Shown here: piece by piece, positions 29,301 through 38,069 of the stretch
How the letters are laid out: the number at the start of each line of letters is the position of its first letter
How positions within the stretch are numbered: position 1 is the first letter of the stretch
Assembly: GCF_905147365.1 (NCBI RefSeq)
Contig: NC_056420.1
Location: 72,001-136,000, forward strand
DNA: 64,000 bases
Direction of reading: 5' to 3'
DNA from: Aricia agestis
Lineage: Eukaryota; Arthropoda; Insecta; Lepidoptera; Lycaenidae
Translations under genes and position numbers: made by a program
The notes under the pieces: generated by a model
What the model was told of the DNA's origin: nothing
What the model saw: the letters and a program-made list of their open reading frames with translations, nothing else
Databases searched by the model: none

Positions 29301-29392
29301 TCAATCGACCACTGTGCCATGCTCTGAACCAAGATGTCCTGCGCACGGGCGCAGTGGTTCAGATTGCCCTGTAGGAAGCGATGGGCAGCCGT
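26324..29392 (-). CDS. ORF2: endonuclease/reverse transcriptase of E9, RT internally deleted
   Basis: The organisation is the same as the ORF2 at 2,995. The endonuclease has FLSEPYRI, AGDLNAKSTLWGS, SIVDVT and LSDH. The RT has SLDISNAF, GVPQGSALGPG and CYADD. The C-terminal knuckle is CHHCGADRDTAAHTVTAC. Compared with that copy, 22 codons are missing after GVAQ (DNA near 27,336). They correspond to the RT segment just after YADD that contains GLKVALNKSEALL, i.e. motif D. The frame is kept, but polymerase activity is doubtful. There is no ATG at the start; the frame passes through UAACG at 29,390-29,394, overlapping the ORF1 stop. Confidence 0.92.
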   Translation of the reverse strand, partial: TAAHRFLQGNLNHCARAQDILVQSMAQWSIDLAFLSEPYRILSRSDWIGDADATVALVLGPRMSPPSSGRTTRGRGFVVSRLGALTVVGVYFSPNRPLAEFEAFLLRLTAFISGAPGPAIVAGDLNAKSTLWGSPATDARGRVVESWMASTGLMVANRGTVNTCVRRQGGSIVDVTLVSTDYARRITNWRVEEETETLSDHKFIRFDVRAHASELGRTISSGGGPKWALKRLDRDLLEEAAIVASWAPLPSDDAAECADWLNEAMRNVCDAAMPRVGPFRPRRQTYWWRPELFHLQKECTATRRRYKRYRRRRRRVQQEEDALYEVYKTSCAVLRDAIKKAKQDAWDEWLRTLEDDPWGKPYKWVRQKLRPAAAPLTQTLEPDLRNRIISALFPSGAEWSQPVATHRNESSEDEGEIPPVTSAELAAAVHRMGLKNTAPGLDGIPGRVWVLTMKEMEPRVLTTLTNCLVQGRVPRRWKTGKLVLLRKAGRAEDQPSAYRPIVLLDEIAKVLERILAARLVQHLETVGPNLSENQYGFRSGRSTIGAVARLRDIVEEEVSRGGVVLAVSLDISNAFNSLPWATIKEGLRRHGVPKYMRIIIGDYLSERSVQYPTQAGWEEEDVDCGVPQGSALGPGLWNFGYDPVLSGPNLPGVEEVCYADDTCTISRAKTYREAVIRATAGVAQTRPRNCPPPGLAIVVGGTQINVTPSMTYLGLVLDSRWTFKAHFDKLQTKVTKSAGALASLLPNLGGPSLSCRRLYMGVVRSMVMYGAPIWADRLQKGNQLTLARLQRVMATRAVRGYRTISKDAACLLAGAIPWDLDARALADVFWRCAEVRAVGSNPPPDAVRRWRSDAKERAIERWKERLAEPRVSVDLVLAVHPVLKEWLERRSGALSFRLTQVLTGHGCFGRYLCEIAGREEDTRCHHCGADRDTAAHTVTACPSWIRQRAALTAAIGLDITLPALVRALLRSEPDWKAVEDFAEEVISAKEEAERIREREALDPRRRPRRRRRANNGDNNVPP

Positions 29393-31791
29393 TATTGAGC
29401 TTCCATCGGGGCCGCACCGGTTCCGGAGCCCGCCGTAGTTGGAGTGGCAGGTTCCTGGGACTCGTGGCTCTTTTTTGAGCTCTTCCTCTTCTTTGATGCG
29501 GGTTTGCCGCATTTGCTGCTGCCGACGCTATGGTCGGCCGGCTTCCCGTTTGCCTCGCAAAGTGCGCAGTGCGGCAAATTCTCGCACTGTGCCGCTGAGT
29601 GGTCCGGCCGGCCGCAGCGGAAGCACAGCTGACTGCGGTCGACCTCCTTTGGACAGGTCGCTCGGGTGTGCCCGGTCTCGTGGCACTTGTAGCACCTCAT
29701 GGGGCGCGCGGACAGAAGCACCACCCGCACCACGGTCCACCCAACATAGATCTTGTTGTTGGGTGTCGAAATCTTTTTGGCAGCTTCGACCGGGCACTTT
29801 ACCCACGCCGAGCCGCGACCGTTTCGTCCTCGCCGTATCTCTCCGACCTTCACGTCATTAGCAGAGCAGCCGCCAGGTTTGGCTATCGCCTCCGCTATCT
29901 CTGCTGCTGTAGCCGTGTCATCCAGCCCCAGAATGCGCAGTTCTGCGCACTTTTGGGGTCTGGAGATGCGGACTTCTGCTGCGTCCATGACCTCCCTCAG
30001 TTTTTGGGCGAGGGCGTCCGCTTTTTCATTGAAGCCTGTGCCGGAGACCTCGTACATGCGGGCTCCGGTCACGGCCTGCTTGAACTTGACGGACGGGATT
30101 TCCATTGCCATCAGGTCAATGTTCTGCTTGGCTTTGTCCATGACTGTCTTGTAGGACACACCTCGTTCTGCTGCACCGTCCTGCAGCGTGATGACGACTG
30201 CTGCAGTCTTGGGCGCGCGCAGTTTCCCATTTTTCCTTTTCTTCCTCTTTTTAGGCAGTGTCCTCTTCTGCTCTTCCACCTTTTTCTGCACCTTTCCCTT
30301 CCTCTTCACAACTTCCGTCCACGTCTGTGAAGGAGCGGGACCCTGCGCTGCTGGTGTTGGTGCAGCTTCGCGTCTCGACGCAGCTGCTTCTACGGCAGCT
30401 GCAGATTTCTTTGCCTTCTTTTTCTTCTTTTGAGCCGGACCAGGATTCAGTGGTGGCATCAATGTCGATACCGCTGGTTCCGGCTCAGTCCTTTGTTGCG
30501 GTGGTTCTGCAGATGTTGGAGCAGACCCTGCGCTCTCGTTTCTTTTGTCAGCGGCAAGCGGTGGGCGCAGACGCGGGGCTGGGAGAAGACGGGTCTCCAA
30601 AGCCTCCAGTCGTGCGTCCAGCCGTGCGCTAGACAGGGAGACCGCCTCCCGTACCGCCCGCGCCATTATCTCTTCGATGTTGGACGGAGGGGTCGGAGGG
30701 GCAGCCTGTGGTCGTAGATTTAGGAGCTCGCGTTTAACGATCGCGAGCTCTTCTTTCAATTCCGTGACTTCTCTGGAGAGGCGTTTGTTAGCCGTCTCCA
30801 GAGCTCTTGTTTCCTCAGAGGTGGAATGGCTGAGGAGGGCCGCGCATGACTCTCGAATTACGAGTACGGCGTCTTTGAGAGCTTTCACGTAAGGTCCGCT
30901 CAAGTTTTTTGACGTTTTGGCCACTTTGGTGATAGAGTCCAGGCCCTCAGTTATCTGGGAGCCCAGTTTCGCCCTAGTGACCATGTCATCCTCTCCCATC
31001 ATCACGTCTGATATGTAGGAGGACACCGACAGACGCTGTGAACGCAACTCTCGGAGCCTCTTTGCCTCTTCCAGAATTTCGTGTTCGGCGTCGGCCTTTT
31101 TGGTTTCCCGCTGGAGGGCGAGATTGTCCATTTTGCCCTTAGCCACGTAGTCACCGGTAGTTGGCGGCCTGCCCCTTCCGCGCTTATTACCCTTCGGGGG
31201 GGCCGCATTCTTGTCCTTGTCCGAGTCGGACTCTTCCACTTCGCTTCCCCGCCTCTTCCGGAAGCGTCGCTTCAGCCGTTCCAACTCCTCCTCCCGACCC
31301 TGAGAGGCGGCAGTTTCGTTGCCGCTCATTGGATCGTCTGAGGTTCCTTCGTCTGTTCCGAAGAATTTACTGACAACGGGCATAGGTGTTGCAACCCGTG
31401 TCATGCCTTCGAGTTCAGCCAATCGTTCCAGCTGAACGATCGGAGTCCTTATTGGGCGCTTATGGTCGTCGGTTTTGGGGGCAGAGGGGCCCCCGGGAGT
31501 GGCCGTTAAGCCCGTTTCCGTTGCGGTTATGTGCACCGGTCTCGGATTAACGTGCGCCGTAGTCGTCGTTGCAGCCAAATCATTAAGCAAATCAGTGTCC
31601 TCATTCGTGCGAGAGTCGTCGGTTACTGAACGGGCATTGCGCTCGCCAGCTAACGAATTTGTGCCCACCCCGTAGTACGAAGGGCAGACCTCCGCCGTGG
31701 CAGCGGCGGAGGTGTGGGATTCCCCATTTCTGAGACCCACCCGGAGACCATTATCAAATTCGTGTGCTTCCATTATCAAAAGGGTGCTCAT
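29392..31791 (-). CDS. ORF1 Gag-like protein of E9, up to 799 aa
   Basis: It starts at ATG 31,791 or, by comparison with relatives, at 31,773 (MEAHEFDNGLRVG). It contains KRGRGRPPTTGDYVA, SKNLSGPYVKALKDAV, a coiled coil (ALETANKRLSREVTELKEEL) and a Lys-rich linker. An RRM-like segment (ELRILGLDDTATAAEIAEAI) follows. Three CCHC knuckles end the protein (CYKCHETGHTRATC, CFRCGRPDHSAAQC, CALCEANGKPADHSVGSSKC), before APMEAQ. It is clearly homologous to the ORF1 of the gag-only elements but more diverged from them than they are from each other. No stops or shifts seen. Confidence 0.92.
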   Translation of the reverse strand: MSTLLIMEAHEFDNGLRVGLRNGESHTSAAATAEVCPSYYGVGTNSLAGERNARSVTDDSRTNEDTDLLNDLAATTTTAHVNPRPVHITATETGLTATPGGPSAPKTDDHKRPIRTPIVQLERLAELEGMTRVATPMPVVSKFFGTDEGTSDDPMSGNETAASQGREEELERLKRRFRKRRGSEVEESDSDKDKNAAPPKGNKRGRGRPPTTGDYVAKGKMDNLALQRETKKADAEHEILEEAKRLRELRSQRLSVSSYISDVMMGEDDMVTRAKLGSQITEGLDSITKVAKTSKNLSGPYVKALKDAVLVIRESCAALLSHSTSEETRALETANKRLSREVTELKEELAIVKRELLNLRPQAAPPTPPSNIEEIMARAVREAVSLSSARLDARLEALETRLLPAPRLRPPLAADKRNESAGSAPTSAEPPQQRTEPEPAVSTLMPPLNPGPAQKKKKKAKKSAAAVEAAASRREAAPTPAAQGPAPSQTWTEVVKRKGKVQKKVEEQKRTLPKKRKKRKNGKLRAPKTAAVVITLQDGAAERGVSYKTVMDKAKQNIDLMAMEIPSVKFKQAVTGARMYEVSGTGFNEKADALAQKLREVMDAAEVRISRPQKCAELRILGLDDTATAAEIAEAIAKPGGCSANDVKVGEIRRGRNGRGSAWVKCPVEAAKKISTPNNKIYVGWTVVRVVLLSARPMRCYKCHETGHTRATCPKEVDRSQLCFRCGRPDHSAAQCENLPHCALCEANGKPADHSVGSSKCGKPASKKRKSSKKSHESQEPATPTTAGSGTGAAPMEAQ

Positions 31792-31960
31792 TAGGGTTGA
31801 GCGGAACCCGTGGCCAACAACAAAATAGAGAGCGTCCTAGCGGCAAAGTCACCCACTTGCCATGCAGCCTATTGCGGGACAGGGCGTAGGCTTGGGGGCT
31901 GTAAAGAGGCCCATCCATCATCACTCACACACACAAACAAGACAAAATTGTAGATAGAGA

Positions 31961-34160
31961 TTGCACATCTCGAGGGTGTGCTGGGCCGTGTCCTCCGCAG
32001 CGCCGCAGTCGTGGCAGGCTGGCGTAGGCTCCCTCCTGGCGACCTTACACAGGTACGCACCGAAACAACCATGTCCGGTGAGCACCTGAGTAAGGCGGAA
32101 GGTGAGGGGTTTTCTCTTGCGACGCATCCACGCCGCAAGAACTGGACGCAGGGCCTCAGCAGTACGTTGACCGTACTGAGCCTGCGCCAGAACCTCACCC
32201 CACCTTCGAAGCAGCCATTCCTGCCCCAGCTTCCGCACCCGCGAGAGCTCCTCCCACGTCAGCGACTCACCAAGTGACCTCCTCTCTAAAGTGAAGAGGT
32301 GCATCTCGGCGAGCACCGGCGCCACGAGCTCCCACGGGGGATCTCCAGCCAGGGCAGTGGCTGCCACCCAGGAGACTGTACGGTAGCCCCGAATTACCCT
32401 CACCGCTATGACCCGCTGCGCTTTTCGCAGCTGGGCTTTGTTCTTTACGGTGAGGGAATCCGCCCAAATTGGGGCCCCGTACAGAGCTATACTCCGGCAA
32501 ACCCCGGAGTATAGCCGCCTGCAGGCTTCGCTGGGCCCTCCTATGTTCGGAAGGAGCCGGCCCAGCGCTGATGCCGCCCTCACGACCTTCGGTCCCAACT
32601 GTTCGAAATGCGGACCGAAGGTCCACCTCCCGTCCAGGATGAGCCCAAGACATTTTAGTGTCGGGCTCACCCTGACCTCCGTCTCTCCAATCAGGAGTCG
32701 TGCACCCGGTGGGGGTCCTTTCCTCCCGGGCCCGCGGAAGAGCAGGGCTTCGGTTTTTTCCATGCGGACCCGAAGCCCAAGCTGCTCAATGCGGCTGACT
32801 ACAAGCTTTGTGCCCTCTTCAGCCAGCCGCGCAGCCTCCTTGTACGTCCTTCCCCGGAATGTGATGTAAGTGTCGTCTGCGTAGCAGACGAGATCCATTC
32901 CGGGGAGGAGATACTCCTCCAGCAGGACCCAGTCGTAGCCAGAGTCCCAGAGGTTCGGACCCACAACCGAACCTTGTGGGACGCCGCACTCGACCTCCAC
33001 CCTCACTAAGGACCCCGACCGATCCTCGAACACGATCTCCCGATCGGAGAGGTACGCCTTAAACAGTCTCCTGAGATACGGAGGCACTTCCTGGTACTCC
33101 ACTGCCTCCTGTATTACGCTGTGGGGGAGACTGTTAAAGGCGTTGGCGATGTCCAAGGACACCACAACCACCACCTCCTTCCTGCGTTCCGCCTCCTGCG
33201 TCACCGACCTGAGACGCCCTATGGCGTCGATGGTCGACCGACCGGCCCGAAACCCGAACTGTGCATCCGACAGTCCAGGCCCAGGGCCCTCGAACGAGGC
33301 GAGAGGCTAAAATGCGCTCAAATGCCTTACCGACCTCGTTCAGCAACACGATCGGTCGTACCGCCGACGCGCTGTCCGGTGGCCGCCCGCCCTTCGGTAG
33401 CAGGACGAGGCGGCCCTCCTTCCATGCCTTCGGGAACTGCCCGCACTGAATGCAGCGGTCAAACAGTTCCCGAATACTGTCTTCGAGGTGCACGAGAGCA
33501 ATTGCAAGAATTTTCCCGTGCACCCCGTCCGGACCAGGCGCCCTCTTCTTGGATCGGAGGCGGGACAAAACCGCCTCCATTTCAGCGTCGGTGACGGGTG
33601 GCGGTACACCCTCCTCCATCGAGCCCGGCGTCCGTCGGGCCATCCGCGGTGGAGCGAATCCTGCCGGGGGGTTCGGGAATAACTCTCGAACTATATTCCC
33701 CAGCAGATCTGACTGGAGCGTCTCCGTCAGGGGGGCCGACTGGGCGCGAAGTTTGTCTCGTGCCCTTTTGTACGGTCGGCCCCAGGGGTCTTTCTCTAAC
33801 CCCTCCACCAGCTCCAGCCACGCTTCCTCCTTGGCCCGACTGATGGCCAGCTGCAGGATCTTCCGTTTTGCTACGTAGACCCTGTGCAGCCGGTCATCCC
33901 GATCCACGTCCTGGGGGCGGCGCCGCCTGCTGCGAGTATACGCTCGACGCGCCGCATTGCAGGCGGCACGAAGGTCAGCCAACTCGGTCCTCCACCAATA
34001 CACTTCCCGTCGCGGAGAGGGTGGACCCCGAACTCTAGGCATGGCTGCCTGACATATGTTTGTGAAAACCCTGCCAAGACAGCCAGCCATCTCATCCACC
34101 CCCATGCCTTCCATCGACGGGAGGCTCCAGCGACCGACGATGGCCGCCTCCTCCGCCAGC
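31961..34160 (-). mobile_element. Truncated second-subfamily element, ORF2 only (E11)
   Basis: It begins abruptly at about 31,961 inside the RT C-terminus, without 3' UTR or poly(A), fused to the 5' leader of E9. It ends at 34,160 inside ORF2, immediately followed by CCTAA repeats. The subfamily matches E6 (for example the shared linker ADLRAACNAARRAY). Confidence 0.85.
31961..34160 (-). pseudogene. ORF2 fragment of E11: RT with frameshift
   Basis: The 5' portion (34,160 to about 33,295) encodes the endonuclease-RT linker and the RT fingers (APGPDGVHGKI, RPIVLLNEVGKAFERILASRL). The frame then shifts near 33,290. The palm continues in the other frame (VVVSLDIANAF, GVPQGSVVGP, CYADDTYI) to HDCGAAEDTAQH, where the element ends. 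The endonuclease domain and the C-terminal end are missing, so it is non-functional. Confidence 0.88.
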
Positions 34161-34184
34161 AACCTAACCTAACCTAACCTAACC
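34161..34184. repeat. Telomeric repeat block (CCTAA)n
   Basis: Nearly five units between E11 and the T run of NC2. Confidence 0.96.
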
Positions 34185-35080
34185 TTTTTTTTTTTTTTTT
34201 TTTTTCCGGAGGGGGAAATGCATTACGCATACCACCCAGGCGCAGGGGGCGACCCGAGTGGTTATGTGGGACTCCCGCGGCTAATGAGACCACGGTATAC
34301 CCACTAAAACCCCCCCCCCATCTTCCGCCACGCCGCATATTGACGGGGCCACAGGAACGATACACACATCTGTGACCCCGCCAGCGGCCCGAAGACTCCA
34401 CGATGGGCGCACAACACGTGCGCCCTCCTCCTCGGCCCCCACCAAGGCTGTAGCAGACGCCCCCCGAGTCTGCTACTTGGAGGCCATGTGGCAGATCAGG
34501 TCTGTGGCTCTGCCACCGACCACACCTCGGCCGCAGAGGATAGGGCAAGCGGCGCACCGTAATACCTACTTGCCTCTTCCTCTGCGGCCCCACCAATGCC
34601 GTTCAAACGGAACGGCCCCGCCAGCTCGCAGGGGGGGTAGGGAAAGCGGCAACCTACCACAATGCCTCTCCCCCCCGCGATCCGTCCTCGGCCGCAGAAG
34701 ATAGGGCAAGCGGCGCACCGTAATACCTACTTGCCTCTTCCTCTGCGGCCCCACCAATGCCGTTCAAGCGGAACGGCCCCGCCAGCCCGCAGGGGGGGTA
34801 GGGAAAGCGGCAACCTACCACAATGCCTCCCCCCCCCCGCGATCCGTCCTCGGCCGCAGAGGATAGGGCAAGCGGCGCACCGTAATACCTACTTGCCTCT
34901 TCCTCTGCGGCCCCACCTCGGTGCGCATCCGCAGCGGACTCCTCCAGTCCGCTGGGAGCGCCCTCCTCGGGCCAGGCGGCGACACCGGCCGGCCCTGGTT
35001 GCCTCTTTGCTTCACCGCGGTTGTCCAAGCCGCGGTTACTAAGCCCCACCGCCACGACAAGGCGTGCAACCATCGGGGGG
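34185..35080 (-). mobile_element. Non-coding telomeric element with hairpin repeats, copy NC2
   Basis: Nearly the same sequence as NC1 but with three CCTCGGCCGCAGAGGA-type repeat starts, at 34,525, 34,686 and 34,848 (period 161-162 bp). Each contains the 12-bp inverted repeat GGCCGCAGAGGA/TCCTCTGCGGCC, with one mismatch in the middle unit. The poly(A) is 34,185-34,205. The 5' junction is CATCGGGGGG followed by AACC and the T run of G4. No coding frame resembling gag or RT is present. Confidence 0.87.
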
Positions 35081-35084
35081 AACC

Positions 35085-38065
35085 TTTTTTTTTTTTTTTT
35101 TTTTTGGGAGGGGAAATACTTTGCGTATCCCCCGCCCCCTCGGGGGAAGGGGCGGGGGTATGTGGGACTCCCTACAAGAGGTCTACCCACTAAAACCCCC
35201 CCAGCCCTTCGTCATGCGCCTAGTGCGGGAGGGACGGGAACCGCGGAGCGACTACAACTCCGCCCCTCCCGGCGCGCTGCCGCAACCGGCACCTTCTTCC
35301 AGCGGCTTCAGCCGCGTACCTCACCGAGAGCCCCCCGGGCTATAGGGGGGCTGTCTTCTCGGGACCCATACAGTGGGCGGGATCCCCCGATCACCGCCCA
35401 CGAGTCTAGGCATCCGTCTCCATTCGGGCGGGAGCGAGCGGGGCCCGCGCTCCCCTTGGCCTCGACTTCTGTCGGGCTTTTTTGGTCGGCGCCTTGTCTT
35501 CTCCGGGGGCCGGCTTTTTAGCAGATGGACATCTGCCCAGCTCGTGCCCCCTTTCAACTCTGCCAGCGGCCTCGCACAGGGAGCAGTTCGGCTCCGCTGC
35601 CCCGCACTCTGCCGCCTTGTGCCCCGGCTTCCCGCACCGGAAACATGTCCCACTACGGTCCACCGGGCACTGGCACTTGGCAGCCACGTGGCCGGTGTCC
35701 TGGCAGCGGAAGCAGCGCGTTGGCCTCGCGGCCAGCAACGCCACCCTCGCCGACACCCAACCAATTCGCAACCGCCCAGAGCTCGAGAGCTTCTTAGCGG
35801 CCGCAACTGGGAGGCGGACCCAGCACGATCCGTCCCCCCGTGGCCCCTCTCTTATTGGCCCCGCCCGAACATCTCCGGCCTGGCACCCTCCATCCAGTGC
35901 GACCGCGTCTACCACTTCTGCGGTCGTCACGGAGTCATCTAGGCCGGCGATGCGCATCTCCGCGCTTGCAACCGGCCGTCCGACCTTCACTTCTGGTGGC
36001 AGGACGGTCCTCAGCCTCGCGGCAAAGGCGTCCGCCTTTTCATTTGCGCCCTCGCCGGAAATCGCGAGGAGGCGCCCTCCAGTTCGGGCCCGGCGGAAGC
36101 GGACTTGCGGAATGTCAAGTTCCGCGATGTTCACCGCCCGCCGGGCCGTCTCAAGCGCCTTGGCGTATGTCATACCCGCCTTCACGGCCGACTCTTCTAT
36201 GGTCAGAGCAACGGCCGCAGTGGCGGGGACGCGAAGCCTTGGCTTTCTCTTCTTCTTCGGGGCGGCTGTAGATGGTGTAGCCGCCCCCTTCTTCTTCTTA
36301 CCCTTTGGGCCCACCTTGGTCCAAGGGGCCTCAGTACGAGGGGAGCTGGTGTTCGCTCCCCCCTGTGCCGCCTCCTGAGCGGCCATTGATGGCCGCTTCT
36401 TCTTCCTGCCCTTCTTGGCCTTGGGCGCCTCGCGCGTGGCAGGGGTCTCATGCGGGACCTCTGCGGCGATTGGCTGCCGCGTCTTCTTTTGGGCCGGTTT
36501 CCCCTTAGCTTTTGGCATCGGGGGCCCCGGCGTCTCCTCCGGTATTGCCTCTACACTCTCGGCGTCGGCCGGTGTGATACTCCGGGCTCTGTCCGCCGAG
36601 AGCGGAGGTCGCAGTCGAGGCTCTGGGAGGAGCCGACTCTCCAGTCCGGCCAGCCGAGCGTTCAGCATGTTGCTGAAGGTCTCTACGTTGGAACGAGAGA
36701 CCTCAGACAACAGCTGGCGCATGTCCTGCTCGGCCGGCTTCAACACCTGACGGCGTAGCTCCTCTAGCTCTTTGCGCAAAGACTCCACTTCATTCTGGAG
36801 CCGCGCATTCTGAGCCTCGAGGGCCTTCATCTCTTCGGTCGCTCCGCGGCTTCTCATTTCGGCGACGGTGGCGCGTATGTCGCTGACCGCCTCCTTGAGG
36901 AGCCGCTGGAACGTCCCCTTGAGGTTATTCGACTTCGCTGCGACCATGGAGATCGTTCCCAGCGAAGTCTCAACACATTGGGCCAGAGCGTGGTTGGTCT
37001 GCTCTGGCCTGTCTTCATCCATAGGCGCGGGGCTCGCAAGGAGCGAAGAGCGCGTCTCTCGCGCCGCCCTGGCCGCCTCGGCCACCTCCTCCTCCGCCTG
37101 GAGTCGAAGGGCCTCCTCTTTCTCTCTGTTGAAATCGGCTTGCGCCTTCGCCAAGCCGACATATTGTCCGGTCGTTGGCGGGCGGCCGCGTCCTCTTTTG
37201 GGTTTGGGCACCGCTCCTTTACTGAGGGGCGGCGCCATGTCGTCATCAGAGCGCCTCTTCCGGCGCGTCAAATCCGAGAATGCGGGCAAGCCCTCGGAGT
37301 CCAGCGATATGCCAGACATCTCACTGGAGTCCGAGAGCCAGTCCTCGCTGTCATGTCCGTGTAAGTCACGTCCATGTTGGGAGACTCGACCGCGAGGGGA
37401 GTCTCTACCAATTTCGTCTTTTCCGGTACTTGGAGGCGGCATTTTCACGTCGCGTGTCAAAAGAACACGCGGCAGATCCTTGTCGCCTCTCAGTTTCTTC
37501 TTCTGCATCAACTTCAGCATCCGCTCAACGCCGTTAGGCTGCGGCTGACTGAAGTCGATGTCTTCGTCCGTTAGAATCTCCGCCGCCGGCGCGGTAATGG
37601 GCGCCGGCTTCGGGCTGTCGCGCTTCTTCGCGCTGTCTCCTCCTCCTCCTAACGCAGCCAAGATGGCCCGCTGCCTCGCCGCCTTAGCGGCCTCCTCGTC
37701 CTTCCTCGCCGCCTTAGCGGCCCCCTCATCCCTCATCGCACTAGTTGGCCCCTCCGTATACACGGGCCGGCCACCGTCCGAGGACGGCGCATGGGATTCC
37801 CCGACTCCTGAGGAGCCGAGACCCACCCGGAGAATACTTTTACTTGTACGATCTGCCATGACTCTACGCTCCGACACCCCGGGTCGCGGGCCCTTTCGTC
37901 ACACTGTGGGCGCAGCCAAACATACAAGACCAAACACGCACACAAACACACGCCATACCGGCGTTCAGCCACCCCTCCCGTGTCACCGCGAAAACGCTCA
38001 CGATGGCACGGGGGAGGTGCCCAGGGACACGACGTGGACGGACCGGTATCGCCCCCATCGGGGGG
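35085..38065 (-). mobile_element. Gag-only telomeric retrotransposon G4
   Basis: A poly(A) tract (35,085-35,105), a 3' UTR with GC hairpin, one complete ORF1 and a leader of about 200 bp ending GGTATCGCCCCC plus ATCGGGGGG. Only AACC (38,066-38,069) separates it from the T run of G5. Body and leader types equal those of G3. No ORF2. Confidence 0.92.
35406..37859 (-). CDS. ORF1 Gag-like protein of G4, 817 aa
   Basis: The start at 37,859 (MADRTSKSILRVG) was chosen over the in-frame ATG at 37,877 by comparison with G2/G3. It has the same domain order as G3: AT-hook-like KRGRGRPPTTGQYVG, coiled coil, basic linker, RRM-like region and three CCHC knuckles. It ends RMETDA, like G1. No disruptions. 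The N-terminal duplication AARKDEEAAKAARQRA is shared with G3. Confidence 0.92.
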   Translation of the reverse strand: MADRTSKSILRVGLGSSGVGESHAPSSDGGRPVYTEGPTSAMRDEGAAKAARKDEEAAKAARQRAILAALGGGGDSAKKRDSPKPAPITAPAAEILTDEDIDFSQPQPNGVERMLKLMQKKKLRGDKDLPRVLLTRDVKMPPPSTGKDEIGRDSPRGRVSQHGRDLHGHDSEDWLSDSSEMSGISLDSEGLPAFSDLTRRKRRSDDDMAPPLSKGAVPKPKRGRGRPPTTGQYVGLAKAQADFNREKEEALRLQAEEEVAEAARAARETRSSLLASPAPMDEDRPEQTNHALAQCVETSLGTISMVAAKSNNLKGTFQRLLKEAVSDIRATVAEMRSRGATEEMKALEAQNARLQNEVESLRKELEELRRQVLKPAEQDMRQLLSEVSRSNVETFSNMLNARLAGLESRLLPEPRLRPPLSADRARSITPADAESVEAIPEETPGPPMPKAKGKPAQKKTRQPIAAEVPHETPATREAPKAKKGRKKKRPSMAAQEAAQGGANTSSPRTEAPWTKVGPKGKKKKGAATPSTAAPKKKRKPRLRVPATAAVALTIEESAVKAGMTYAKALETARRAVNIAELDIPQVRFRRARTGGRLLAISGEGANEKADAFAARLRTVLPPEVKVGRPVASAEMRIAGLDDSVTTAEVVDAVALDGGCQAGDVRAGPIREGPRGDGSCWVRLPVAAAKKLSSSGRLRIGWVSARVALLAARPTRCFRCQDTGHVAAKCQCPVDRSGTCFRCGKPGHKAAECGAAEPNCSLCEAAGRVERGHELGRCPSAKKPAPGEDKAPTKKARQKSRPRGARAPLAPARMETDA

Positions 38066-38069
38066 AACC

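Larger units (their letters stand above)
25912..31960 (-). mobile_element. SART-like element with both ORFs (E9)
   Basis: The only element here with 3' tail, 3' UTR, ORF2, full ORF1 and leader in one piece. The poly(A) is 25,912-25,933 and the 3' UTR 25,934-26,323. The leader (from 31,792) resembles that of G1, including CCCATCCATC and CA-rich stretches. Near 31,960 it runs directly into the middle of ORF2 of another element, not into telomeric repeats. Its RT has a 22-codon in-frame deletion, so it is probably not autonomous. Confidence 0.9.

Noticed and set aside
31869..32198. Alternative frames over the E9/E11 joint
   Set aside because: They read across a chimeric junction and match no family. 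The RT fragment on the minus strand explains the sequence.
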